DNA from: Auanema rhodensis
Taxonomy: Eukaryota; Nematoda; Chromadorea; Rhabditida; Rhabditidae
NCBI GenBank assembly: GCA_964057225.1
Contig: OZ059897.1
Span: 9,796,001-9,860,000, forward strand
Direction of reading: 5' to 3'
DNA: 64,000 bases
Shown: positions 11,090 to 23,900 of the stretch, piece after piece
How positions within the stretch are numbered: position 1 is the first letter of the stretch
Layout: each line of letters begins with the position of its first letter
The notes under the pieces: generated by a model
Told to the model about the DNA's origin: nothing
Database searches by the model: none
Seen by the model: only the letters and a program-made list of their open reading frames with translations
Translations under genes and position numbers: made by a program

Positions 11090-12876
11090 ATGGCAGCTCT
11101 CGATGTTATCGGTGGTTCGCCAGGTGATTCAAGTAGTAATGACAATGCTGCTGACTCTGTAGCATCCAGGATAGAGTGAATTTTCAGTATTCATTTGTTT
11201 TTTCATTATATTTGTTGTAGGAATTCGCCATTAAATCTAGACAATGTTTCTGTATTAATCGATACTACCGGTGATGGGGATAGAAAACCCATAACACATG
11301 CTGATGTTTTGAAATGCGACGAAGATGATGATAGTCACGAAGTTCGTTTCAATTAAAAAGAGATACATAAATTTGATTCACATGTAGGATATGAAACCAC
11401 CACAGCTTACTCGGGAAGAACCTGTCACAAATTTTGAAGTTAATAATGTAATACAAGAGCCTGAACAAGTTGATGCATTAAATACAATTATGGTAAGAAA
11501 ACAATGCAATATATAAGGATAACATGCTGAACACTTAAGATTTCTGCTGAAGATTTAGAAGAAGCAGGATTAGATATGGACAATTTAAATGAATTAACTG
11601 AAGATCAATTAAATACACTTATGATTATAGCAGAGAGAAGAGTCGTAAGTTACTAACTAAACTGGTGACTTTTATTGAAATTTAAAATTGTAGCAAAGAA
11701 CAGCAGGTGTGGTAAACGATGAAGAAGTGGAAGCAGAAACAACTCCCCAACATGTAGAACCTTTCAATGGTAATATATAATTCAATGTTTAAGCTGTTTA
11801 ATGTTTCAATTTATAGCAGAAAATGTAGAATCTAATGCAGCTTTAAACAATGATGCCATCACAATGATAATCACAGATGATGGAAGTCTTAAACTAACCG
11901 ATGCTAGTAATCAAAATTTTTTTGTAAGTTTAACTAAATCAGTTTTATGTACAAGGGAAATGAAACTTTTTAGTTTTCAAACGAACAACTTGCTGAAATG
12001 AACATAGACGTAAATAATTTAACGGATGAGAGTATTCAACAAATTGTGCAAATGGCCATGCCAGTTATAAATGTGTAAGTCAAGTTATTCTGAGGATATG
12101 TTCAAAATAAAACGATTTTAAGGGATAGTAAAGGAATATCTCGTCCTAAAGCTAATGATGAAGTACTTTTTGATCATTCCATGGTAAATTTTTAGCTTTA
12201 ATTTCAATTCGTGATTTTTGCTATATTTTAGGATCTTATGCAACCTAGTTCATCTTCTGGAATTAAGCAGGAAGTTTTACGAGCATCACAGTTAATAGGA
12301 GAGCAGGTAGAAATTCGAAAAGAAGGCAGGCCTGTAATAGCCACAATAAGATATGTAAGGAATGGTGGTAGCTATAAGGTTTGAACAATGTCATTTTACT
12401 GTTTACAGAAATACATTTTAGGTTCAATTCGAAGATGGACACTTTGAATGGATAACAGACGAACAAATCACATTACGAGGGACACGGCGAAGTGATCATG
12501 AAAGGCGTGTTCTACTGTTCTTCTCTAGCTCACTCCTTTTTTTCAGTTATCACAACGAAACAACGATACCTGCTCCTCGTGTAATACATTCATCATCATT
12601 ACCTAGTTGTTTAAAACGTTCCGCTTTACCGGAAGGATCCCCTTCAGGTGCGAAGCGGCAACATCTAGAACCGAACTTTTGTTGCCCTATATGTGAAAAT
12701 AAGGTGAGATATAACAAATATTTTGAAGTATCTTTTTTTATCAGGTTCATCAAAAAGAACCCGCTTATATTGTAATTCGAATCCCAGCTTGTGATGCTTG
12801 CACTAGGGAAAAAATTATTGTCCTGGATGATCAAGATGATAGGGGTCGAGGTGGTGGAAGTGGAGTCATGCAATAG
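11090..12876 (+). CDS. unrecognised protein: duplicated helical motif, Tudor-like segment, C4 zinc motif
   Basis: I do not recognise this protein. About twelve exons from 11090-11175 to 12745-12876 join in phase. The N-terminal half is acidic and Asn/Thr-rich and contains two related copies of a helical motif: DLEEAGLDMDNLNELTEDQL and, about 100 residues later, QLAEMNIDVNNLTDESIQQI. The centre carries a Tudor/SH3-like beta segment (VEIRKEGRPVIATIRYVRNG, then YKVQFEDGHFEWI). The C-terminal part has CPIC...CDAC, two CxxC pairs about 20 residues apart that could bind one zinc. The protein ends in a Gly/Arg-rich tail. Exon 12422-12504 appears to end at a GC donor (12505-12546 intron); if that intron is retained, 14 hydrophobic codons are added in frame. 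AATAAA lies at 12934-12939. A nuclear, chromatin-linked role is an inference from the Tudor-like and zinc parts only. Confidence 0.75.
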
Positions 12877-13017
12877 CATTTATTTCTAAGCCCGAAGCTT
12901 GTTGTATATATATATTCTCCTGATCCCAATGCCAATAAATGCATAAACCTATCATTTCTATTCTTTATTCGTCAAATTTACAAGTTTTAAATAAATACAG
13001 AATGGTTAACACGTACT

Positions 13018-14797
13018 TTACTTCTTGGCTGAGCGGGCCATGAAACTGGCAATAGCTTGAGCACATTCTTTAGATTGCCATCTTTCTACGATGGTACGGC
13101 ATTCATCCTTTGGAAAGTATTAATACATGTTTCTTTTCTCAATATCTTACCTCATTGCATTTCAAAAGGGCGTCCTTGTGCATTCTGCGAAGAAGCATCT
13201 TATTGATTCTTAAGCTTTCTGGTGGAAGAGAAGCGAATTTATTGATAATTTTTTCGGAAGCCGATGAAAATTCGGTGTCAGCAACAACCTAAAATTGGTT
13301 TAATCACTCTATTCATCTACTATATAGCAACCTCAGAAATTAATCCGTATTCTTGAGCCTTTGCAGCTGTTAAAGTTTTTCCAAAGAGTAAAACCTCCGC
13401 GGCTCTCATCTGACCCATTAATAGAGGGAAAGTGTAGGACGAGCAACCCTCAGGGGATTGACCTAGAGTAGCAAACGGAGTATTGAATGTACTCTAAAAC
13501 GAACATGTGAAAAACTATATTATCTAGCTTTAAACTCAACCTTGTCGGATGCGAGAACATACTCAAACAAAGGAAGAACAGTGACTGCAATTCCTATCGC
13601 TGGACCATTAACCAAAGCTATTATTGGTTTCTCGTGGTTTATGTAAGCCTAAAAGAAAAAAATTTTTAAACTTTAGCGACAGCCTCTGACATTGATGTAT
13701 TCCTGAAGCACTTGGCCGGCATCTCCAGCCATTTTCTTGATCTCTTCCCTTGAGGCTGAGACTGCCTTGGCAAAATTTCCCAAGTCATTACCAGCACAGA
13801 AATAGGGTCCATTAGCTGAAATATTCTTGAAATAAGCGAGATTTCATACATCCATATGTTTTTTTAGTCAAGAGCTTACAAATGGTCAAAACTAAACAAT
13901 ACGCTGAAGAAATGAAAAAAAATGTTCTATAATTCCGCATTTGTTAGAAATTTTGGACATCCCCACTAGGAGATCCTAGCAAGATGACAATCAATTTCAT
14001 TGTTTTCAAACTTGGATTACGAAATATAACATAGATGATTCATAAAGTTTTAGTGCTGTGCATGCACATATATATGGAATAATAAAAAACGAACCAGCTA
14101 TAACTGTTACTGAAGTCGACTTATTCTCTGATGATGCTTGCAAACCAGCAATTATCCCTCTATACATGTCAATAGTTAGTGCATTAAATTTCTGTGGTCT
14201 ATTCAAAGTCATTTTGAAAACTTTTCCTTCAATAGTAATCTAAACTCTATCATTAAACTTATAATCTTCTTTCTATTTTTACGTCTAATCCATTGACGGG
14301 AGCTAAGCCTTCTACTGTGGCTGATGGCGCAGCATTATTCTCAGCACCAACCAAAGAAGCTACAAACTTAGCATATTCAACTTTGGCGTCATCCTTAAAA
14401 CAGTAAAAAAAATAATTTATATGAATTGTTACCGTTACCTGGCTCATTCCTTTGTTCTTGCTCCAAGCGTCAAATTTAGCACGGCCTGCAAAATCCATCA
14501 TACCGGGCCTACTTCCACTTACATCACCAGCAGAAGCCTAAACAGTAAAGTAAATATGGCACAATTTGAAAAACAAAACCTGTTTATAAAGAGCATAAAT
14601 TTTAAGTTTGTTCTCAACATCAGGTTCTTCTTTCAAAGTTTTAAGAAGAGATTGAGCTTTATCAAATTGATCTTGGGCACTGGAGAATTGTCTTGAAATA
14701 AATAGTTCAAAGAATAAGCTGAATTATAAGACCTGCGCGACAAATTTGCTGCCAAGGATGAATTGTTATTCAAGGCGGAAACAAAACGACGAATCAT
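13018..14797 (-). CDS. ECI2: enoyl-CoA delta isomerase 2 (ACBP + crotonase fusion)
   Basis: Moves cis/trans-3 double bonds of enoyl-CoA to the trans-2 position in beta-oxidation of unsaturated fatty acids. Ten exons (14797-14733, 14691-14580, 14537-14439, 14393-14283, 14239-14095, 13815-13691, 13648-13541, 13493-13332, 13288-13151, 13107-13018) give 384 residues (human: 394). An Arg-rich amphipathic N terminus ([11 protein letters not shown]) suggests mitochondrial import. Next comes an acyl-CoA-binding domain ([20 protein letters not shown], then [20 protein letters not shown]) and a crotonase domain with [12 protein letters not shown], the CoA/oxyanion loop [26 protein letters not shown] and [11 protein letters not shown]. 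That last block fits the isomerase family, which uses a glutamate at this place. The C terminus is SAKK, not the peroxisomal SKL known from many relatives. The intron 14094-13816 is unusually long for the gene. Confidence 0.93.
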
Positions 14798-15282
14798 CTA
14801 AATTTTTCAACGGTATATAAATTATTAATATAATAAATATCAAGTAAAGGCCGTTAGTTTCATGAAAATGAAAGAAATATGAAAAGCGACCGCAACACAA
14901 CACAACAAGCCAATAGGGTTCAAAGTACAGGAATAGCACAGACCGGCTTATTTTGTGATAGCCAGTACAAAGTACACGCTCACAACATATATCATTATGT
15001 AGAATTTTACAGATTTCTTATATACTTGTTGCTTTAACATTAATACCATTAACATTTTATTTCGTTGATCAGACAGAAACCATGATTGATTATTCGTCAT
15101 ATTAAGCCCACTCGTTGTGTTGTGAAAGTGCGTGCCGATAGCAGTATTGTTGTGTAAGAATGCATAAACAAGTGCTTTGGTTAAGCCAGTTCATTTAGAT
15201 AACATTGCAATAAATAAAACATTAAGGTAAGCATAGATCAGGAAGCAACATAATTTATTGTCGATTGTGCATATGCGGAGAT
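14798..15282. other. intergenic between tubulin 3' end and ECI2 start
   Basis: 485 bp between two minus-strand genes. TTTATT at 15254-15259 reads as AATAAA on the minus strand, about 25 nt after the tubulin stop, and is its likely poly(A) signal. The rest should contain the ECI2 promoter; no motif was identified. Confidence 0.45.
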
Positions 15283-17087
<1,805 letters not shown>

Positions 17088-18076
17088 ATTGTTCTAGAAA
17101 TCTGAAATATCGATCAATAAAAGAGAGAAAACGTTTAAAAAAATGGAAGCCAGGAACATAACCGCGCGCTATCGATAAAACTATATAAGAATGGACCGAA
17201 ACGAAGGTTTCTTAAAGTTACATAATTTAAACAAAAAAATAAAACATTGATTTCAAATAGAAGCGAGTGAGCAAGAATGAGTGTGGTGCAGAGTAGGCCA
17301 ATTAGATGGGAAGAGAGGCGGGAAAATGGAATAGGCCAATGACAGCGCGCCCTGTTTGCGCGCCGGTTTCGAAATTCGAAAAAACTCAGAGAAGCCGAGG
17401 GCAGTTCGATGCGAGGCGGTCAATGCGAACGGTCTTTTTGGTTTTGGCTCCCGCACGGAAAATTACTATTGGAGCACGATTGTAAACATTAATGAAGGAA
17501 GAGGAAGAGATAAGATGTAAAAAAAAACATTATATTAAGACTGTTTGCAAATCGACTAAAAGATAAATCTTATAAATTAAAAAGAATTTAACCGGGATAC
17601 AAATGCTTTAGGAGTTTATTTCATTGTTATTTCTCTTTATATTGTTATCTGGATTTGAGGTATGCAAAAATTTCAAGGTGTATAGGGAAAGTGTTGAAAT
17701 TTATATTTTCTTCAATTGAAAGAAGCGGTCGGTTCGTTATCAGTTCACGTCATATCTGCATCTGCTTCTCTTCTCTTTGTTTTCTATTCCTAATCGGGGC
17801 CGATGCTTTTTTGAGATGAAATTGACATTGGAATGATATGTGTTCATAGCATTCACACACATCATACATCAATGCCTCTGCATACGCTGTTGTTCTCTCA
17901 TCAAGAAGCGGGCGGTATCTCAGTTGCCAACAGCTCCTAGTCTTTAAATTCTGTTTTCATTCTACTTCATGCTAGTCAGATGATAGTAGCACGCATTTTC
18001 TTTCTCTTTGTACTCCATTTGTTTCCCGATTCTTACGACTAATTCTCTGAGGTCATTTATTTCAGAGTTTCTCAGG
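17088..18076. promoter_or_regulatory. divergent beta-tubulin / OXCT1 promoter region
   Basis: 989 bp separating two genes that diverge, so both promoters must lie here. A TATATA core is at 17183-17188, about 96 bp upstream of the tubulin ATG on the minus strand, next to the palindrome TATCGATA at 17170-17177. A segment at about 17320-17460 is clearly more GC-rich than its surroundings and has no gene model of its own. Short open frames here look like chance. Confidence 0.4.
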
Positions 18077-20363
18077 ATGGTTACTTTCTTTAAATATTGT
18101 GTACGCAGTACACTTCCATATAAGGTTTCACATATCCTCTCTCGTTGACAACATTTATTTTTTTTAGCTTGTAGCGACCAGGAACTTATCCACATCATCA
18201 GCTTTAAACGTTAAAATTTTTGATAGTGCGAAAGATGCAATTAAAGATATTCCTAATAATGCTAAGTTACTTGTCGGAGGTTGATATAATTTTCACTGGA
18301 TTTAAAATTTATTGTTAAACATATATAGGATTTGGTATTTGCGGTATTCCGGAAAATCTGATCAGTGCTTTAGCTGAATCTGGTCAAACTGGCCTTACTT
18401 GTGTGTCTAATAATGCAGGAACAGATGAATTTGGTTTAGGCATGCTTCTAAAAAAGAAACAAGTAATTATTATTCAAACTTTGTTTATAAATTTTTCGTA
18501 ATCTAGATCAAAAAAATGATTTCATCATATGTGGGCGAGAATCATGAATTTGCAAGACAATACTTATCCGGAGAATTAGAACTTGAATTTACACCTCAGG
18601 TAATTTGATCTGTTATCTGTTTCTTGCTCGATGACCTTTTATCAAATATTCCGTGTATGAAACTACACATAATTGCTCTCATTCAATCACATTTCATTAT
18701 TTATTCAGGGTACATTAGCCGAAAGAATCAGGGCCGCAGGAGCTGGTATTCCTGCGTTTTATACTCCTACGGGGTATGGAACTTTAATTCAGGAAGGTGG
18801 ATCTCCCATCAAATATAGTCAAACTAAGAAGGGTGAAATTGAAATTTACAGTAAACCCCGCGAGGTATATCTTCGAATGTTACGATATTTACAATTACTG
18901 ATCTTATCTATAGACCCGTCAATATAATGGCATCAATTATGTTTTGGAAGATGCCATTTGGGGAGACTACGCTTTAATTAAAGCCTGGAGGGCTGATAAA
19001 TTGGGAAACATTCAATTTCGGTAAGAAATTAGCTGAAACTAACTTTTTATATCAAAAATTAGTCATTCCGCTGGAAATTTCAACAATCCTATGTGTAAAG
19101 CCAGCAAATGTACCATCGTAGAAGTTGAGGAAATCGTTGAACCAGGAGTTATACCTCCAAATGATGTTAGTCGCGATTCACTTTTAATATGGTGTTACAT
19201 GCTTTATTCAGGTTCATATCCCATCTATTTATTGCCATCGACTTATTTTGGGTAAAAACTATGTAAAACCCATTGAACGACCAATGTTTGCTTCGGTATA
19301 GTTTTTATTTTCTTTTCTTTTCTATTCATTGCTAAACAGTTGCTGTTTTATATTGTTTATTGTTTGCTTTTTTTTTCAGGAAGAAACTACTAAGAAGCCT
19401 TCAAGCCCAGCTGCTATTGTTAGAGAAATTATCGCTTCACGTGCTGCTCTAGAGTTCAGAGATGGCATGTATGGTCAGTGATTTCTTATCTTTGTTGTAA
19501 TTTTATGATACACGCTTTTAGTCAATCTTGGAATTGGAATTCCAACATTAAGTCCAAATTACATTCCAAAGGGAGTGACTGTTCATCTTCAAAGTGAAAA
19601 TGGAATTATTGGAGTTGTGAGTAATAGTGAAATAGAAGTTGTAATATATTTGCCCATTTTAAGGGGCCATATCCAAAGAAAGGAACTGAAGATGCCGATC
19701 TTATCAATGCTGGAAAGGAACCAGTTACATTATTGCCAGGTGCAGCAATTGTAGGAAGTGATGAATCTTTTGCTATGATTAGAGGGTCTGTAGTTTTTCA
19801 CGTAGATTTATCATAATTGAAAATGTAGATCCCATATGGACATTACTATTCTCGGAGCTCTCCAGGTTTCTGCTACTGGAGATCTTGCAAACTGGATGAT
19901 TCCAGTGAGTTAATAAATATCTCCTTTGTTTTCTTGAATAATAAAATTTCAGGGGAAATTGGTAAAAGGCATGGGTGGAGCTATGGATCTTGTCTCAGCT
20001 CCTGGAGCTAAAGTTGTAGTAGTAATGGAGCATTGCTCAAAGGATGGTAAATCTAAGATTTTACCTCAGTGTGAATTGCCTTTAACTGGAAAGGGTGTTG
20101 TTTCTCGCATCATCACTGATATGGTAGGATTTATCAGTAGTGTCCAGGAAAGGTGAATTTGATTTTAATAGGCTGTTTTCGATGTTATTGATGGTGGATT
20201 AGTACTTATTGAACATCGCAAGGATTTGACTGTTGATGATATTAAGAAAAAGACTGATGCTACATTCAAGGTTTGCCACAAGCAAAATAAATTGTTGTTC
20301 ACAGGCACTTTTCAGATTTCACCTGACCTGAAGGAGATGGGTCAATCACCCCTCAACCAATAA
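18077..20363 (+). CDS. OXCT1: succinyl-CoA:3-ketoacid CoA transferase (SCOT), mitochondrial
   Basis: Transfers CoA from succinyl-CoA to acetoacetate, the key step of ketone-body use in mitochondria. Fifteen exons (first 18077-18124, last 20316-20363) join in phase to give 513 residues (human: 520). The N terminus is basic, hydroxylated and free of acidic residues ([20 protein letters not shown]), a good import signal. Half A has [25 protein letters not shown] and [20 protein letters not shown]; half B has [15 protein letters not shown]. The active-site Glu sits in [14 protein letters not shown], with [20 protein letters not shown] following. The ends are typical of the single-chain animal enzyme. 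It lies downstream of the divergent promoter shared with beta-tubulin and near ECI2, another mitochondrial lipid enzyme, though on the opposite strand. Confidence 0.96.
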
Positions 20364-20929
20364 TAGAGAACATATAGACATAATGTGAACCCAGGGTACC
20401 AAATTTTACTTAAGTTGTCAATGTCTCCAAGAGTCGCGAATGTATACTAATTTGTTCTTCATACAATTGTGATATAATATTTCCTTATTAGAGAATACAT
20501 TTCTATTAAATTTTTTATTGTTACTGTGTTCTATAAATATTTTATATACATCTACAGAGCATTAAATAATAGATTTTTAGATGTTCTGAGACATTAAGGT
20601 TTTCAATTGCTGCGCGCGATCAATAAACGAAATATGTTTGTCTTTGGACGCCACCTGCTGGGGCGCATATTTGAATTCTCCTCTAAAATATTTTGGGGTT
20701 ATTTTGTTTTAAAATATAATTCTGTCTTGCCGTTTAACCTACAAATAAGTAGATAGTTTCTTTAATTTTATGTATAAGTTGCCATCCAGCATATTTTCAA
20801 GTCTAATAGAATTTCTAGTTGTTCACATCGTTGAAAATTTTTTATGTTCGTTGCATGACATATAGTGACGCAGAGGATATTTTGTGTCTCCTCTTAATTT
20901 CTTTAAATTGAATCAATTTTTCAGACGCG
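20364..20929. other. intergenic between OXCT1 and the ACF1-like gene
   Basis: 566 bp without a gene. TTTTTCAG ends at 20924, five bases before the ACF1-like ATG, with no obvious upstream exon. This looks like either a trans-splice acceptor or the end of an intron in a 5' UTR. A short GC-richer piece lies at about 20605-20670. Confidence 0.4.
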
Positions 20930-23900
20930 ATGCCCTTGTTACATAAGAAACAGTTTGAAAAAAATGATATTCCGACTGGTGTTAATCCAAATACCAAAGT
21001 ATACTATCTGGAATTAAGTAACGAAATTTTTACGAATTATGAGTAAGATATAGCTTTCAAATTCATTATTTAACTGTGATTTAGTGATTTTTTTGAACGA
21101 GTAATTGCTCTTAACTCCACGCAGTGGTCTTGTGAATTCACTGGTAAAACCGGATTAACCTTTTTTGAAGCTCAGCAGTCTGAACTGGAAGCCATGGTAT
21201 GATTAGCTAATTTTTGATTGTTAACAATAAGTTCTTCTATTACAGAAGGCTTTAGATGATTTTCCTAGATATTTGGAAATTCCTATTTTGTATATAATTA
21301 AAAACTTCACATGCCGAGGAAGATTTGATGATCTTTTAAATGATATTGCTTTATTCATGAAGGTGTTTTTGGTTATATTCTTGACAGTATTTAATTTCTT
21401 CTTGTAGGATCGATATTTCATCGGAGAAAAATGCTTATTTTTAGAAGATGGAGTTAAACGAGCTGCTAAAGTTTTAGATTGTCATGTCAATGCTGAAAGA
21501 ACTCAGCTTAATAATGAGGATGTGTAAGATGCTGCTTGAACTTGTAATGTAATGTTCCTTTTTAAGACCTAAAAAGGAAGCTATCATCCCAGCTGTTGAA
21601 TCTTATCGTTATATAGTTCAGCTCCTAGAAGACACCCCTGTTGAAGATGATGATGGAATTAGGGAATATGTATCTTGTTTTACCCTTTCACGTCATAAAC
21701 AAATAGCTTCTAAACCTAAACTAAAATTATTTTTGAAAAATTTTTGTTATTTAAATGGTACAATGTACGAAGTAAAGGTTGGTTTGGAAAGAATTCAAAT
21801 ATATATATATATTCCTCCTTAATTTAGGAAAAATATCTTAAAGACGAGGTTGTTGATAATTTAAAATGGGACTCAGTTATCGGAGGGCCACAGCCTTTAT
21901 TCCCCAAAACTCCAGTGCTTCAACGAGGCCGACAACCTAAGGCTCCTGCAGCCGTACCTGCAGGAATGACTACACCCGGTATGATTTTCCAATTAGATAT
22001 GTATATTTGTGGTCACTTTTAGAAACTAAACCAGCTGTTAAAAGGAAGTCAACAGGAGGAAAAGGAATGAGTGAAAAGAAGAAACAACAGGTTTGTGTGC
22101 CATTTAAGTAATTGAAAATATTTTTTTCTTCAGATTATGTTGCAACAAGAAGAACTATCTAATATGTTTGAAGCAGCTAAACGTTTCAATGTTGATCTTG
22201 TCAAGTGAGAAAAACAAATAAATATCAGAAAATAAAATATTTTTAGATACGAGCAAACTCAACGATTACTTAGTAGCAGTGAGATTAATGATTTGAAAGA
22301 GGAGATCAAAACAGCAAAAGAACAGGTTTTTATTATTATTATTCTATATTTTCTTCATATATTGTTTTAAGAATCGTGAAGCTGCTAAGGAACAAAAGAA
22401 GTTGAAGTTAAGAGCGAAGTTTGAGTGGAATAAGAAAAGAGATGATCTTGAATGTGATGATCTTAAGGTAGTAGAGTGCAGTCAATTACTATCTACTCTA
22501 TACCTTTTAGCCATTACCGTATTTATCCAGCCTTGAATTGCCCACCTTTATGAACGATGAGGATTTTGCGGAGTATTTAGCAATTTTACAATTTTTTAAT
22601 GGGTTTTTGGAGTTACTGCCAATTAAAGAAATACGAGGTTTGATAATATTACATACAGTTATTAATTTTGTGGTTAGGTACCTCACACATATCTTTATCT
22701 GAAATAGTTGTGGCTATCAGATGCAATGATCCTCAGCAGAGTCCTTACTGTGATTTAATGAGAATATTATTATCTGCTAGATCAGAAAGAGCTGACGAAG
22801 AAGATGGAAATGAAGGTTAGAATCAGATTCAGTTGTTAAATCATCTTCAATAAGTTTTATAGCTGAAATAGATAGTCGGGAAGAGCTTCAACTAATTCAA
22901 TTACAAAATTGTGATCCTGTGCATCCAGACTATGGAGAAGAAATCAAGGATATCACTCGTCTACATAGAGATATTCGTAAAACTCATGGTATTTAGTCTG
23001 AAATATATTAAAAACATTTTAAAATTCTTGTTAGGTGAACCTGTTCGACATTTACCTGTTGATTGGATGACTTTATCTGAAGTTCTCCGACTGCTACTAC
23101 TCACATCAGGGTATTATACTGGTTCTTCTACTCACCGGCACAGATTATTTGCTCGTGGTAATTATCGAGGGTTTGTAATTACATATTTTACAAGAAATTT
23201 TGAATTATGTTTTTTTTCAGATATGAGGATCCTGGATTCCAATTCCGTAACGATAATCCCGAAACTATGGAGAAATTACGAACGGTTAGTAGAAATATGA
23301 TTTGTCTTCTTAAAAGGGAATATTTCCAGGGTACTGTATTTGATTTAACTCCTGCAGAACGATTGGCTTTAATGCAAACTTTGATATACCAACTTTTAAC
23401 TTATAATAAGGTTAGGTCTTACTAGTATAAGTTTCTAGATTTTTAAAATTAATTTAGTTTCGCACTGTTCAAGAAGAACGTATTGCTCAGCTCTATGAAA
23501 CTAAACGTGAATTAAAAAAGCTACGGCAATGGGATCAAACTCAGGATCAAGTTAGTTTTCAAAAATCCGAAATGTTTATATTAAGTGTATTCAGGAAGCT
23601 ACCCAAGCTCGACTTGTTTGTGAATATGAAATAGAGAAGGAAGGAAAGCAGAAACCTCGCACAGCTGGTACTTTTAGTTTCTAACATACCACTTTCATTT
23701 TCTCAACTTATAGGAAAAGAAACCACTAGATTGAAGGCCCATTTGAAGGCAGTAAAAGAGAATAAGAGAGTTGACAGAGATGAACTTGAGCAGGTAATAT
23801 CCGTTTAATTTAAAATTTATTAATGGTTTGTTTAGATTTTACTTGATGGAGTCGAATATGGAGAATTGAATCTTGAAGATATTATCACTACTCGAGAATA

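Noticed and set aside
17253-17456. Minus-strand 67-codon frame upstream of beta-tubulin
   Set aside because: It is in the GC-richer promoter region, has no splice sites or protein-like pattern, and is better explained as promoter sequence.
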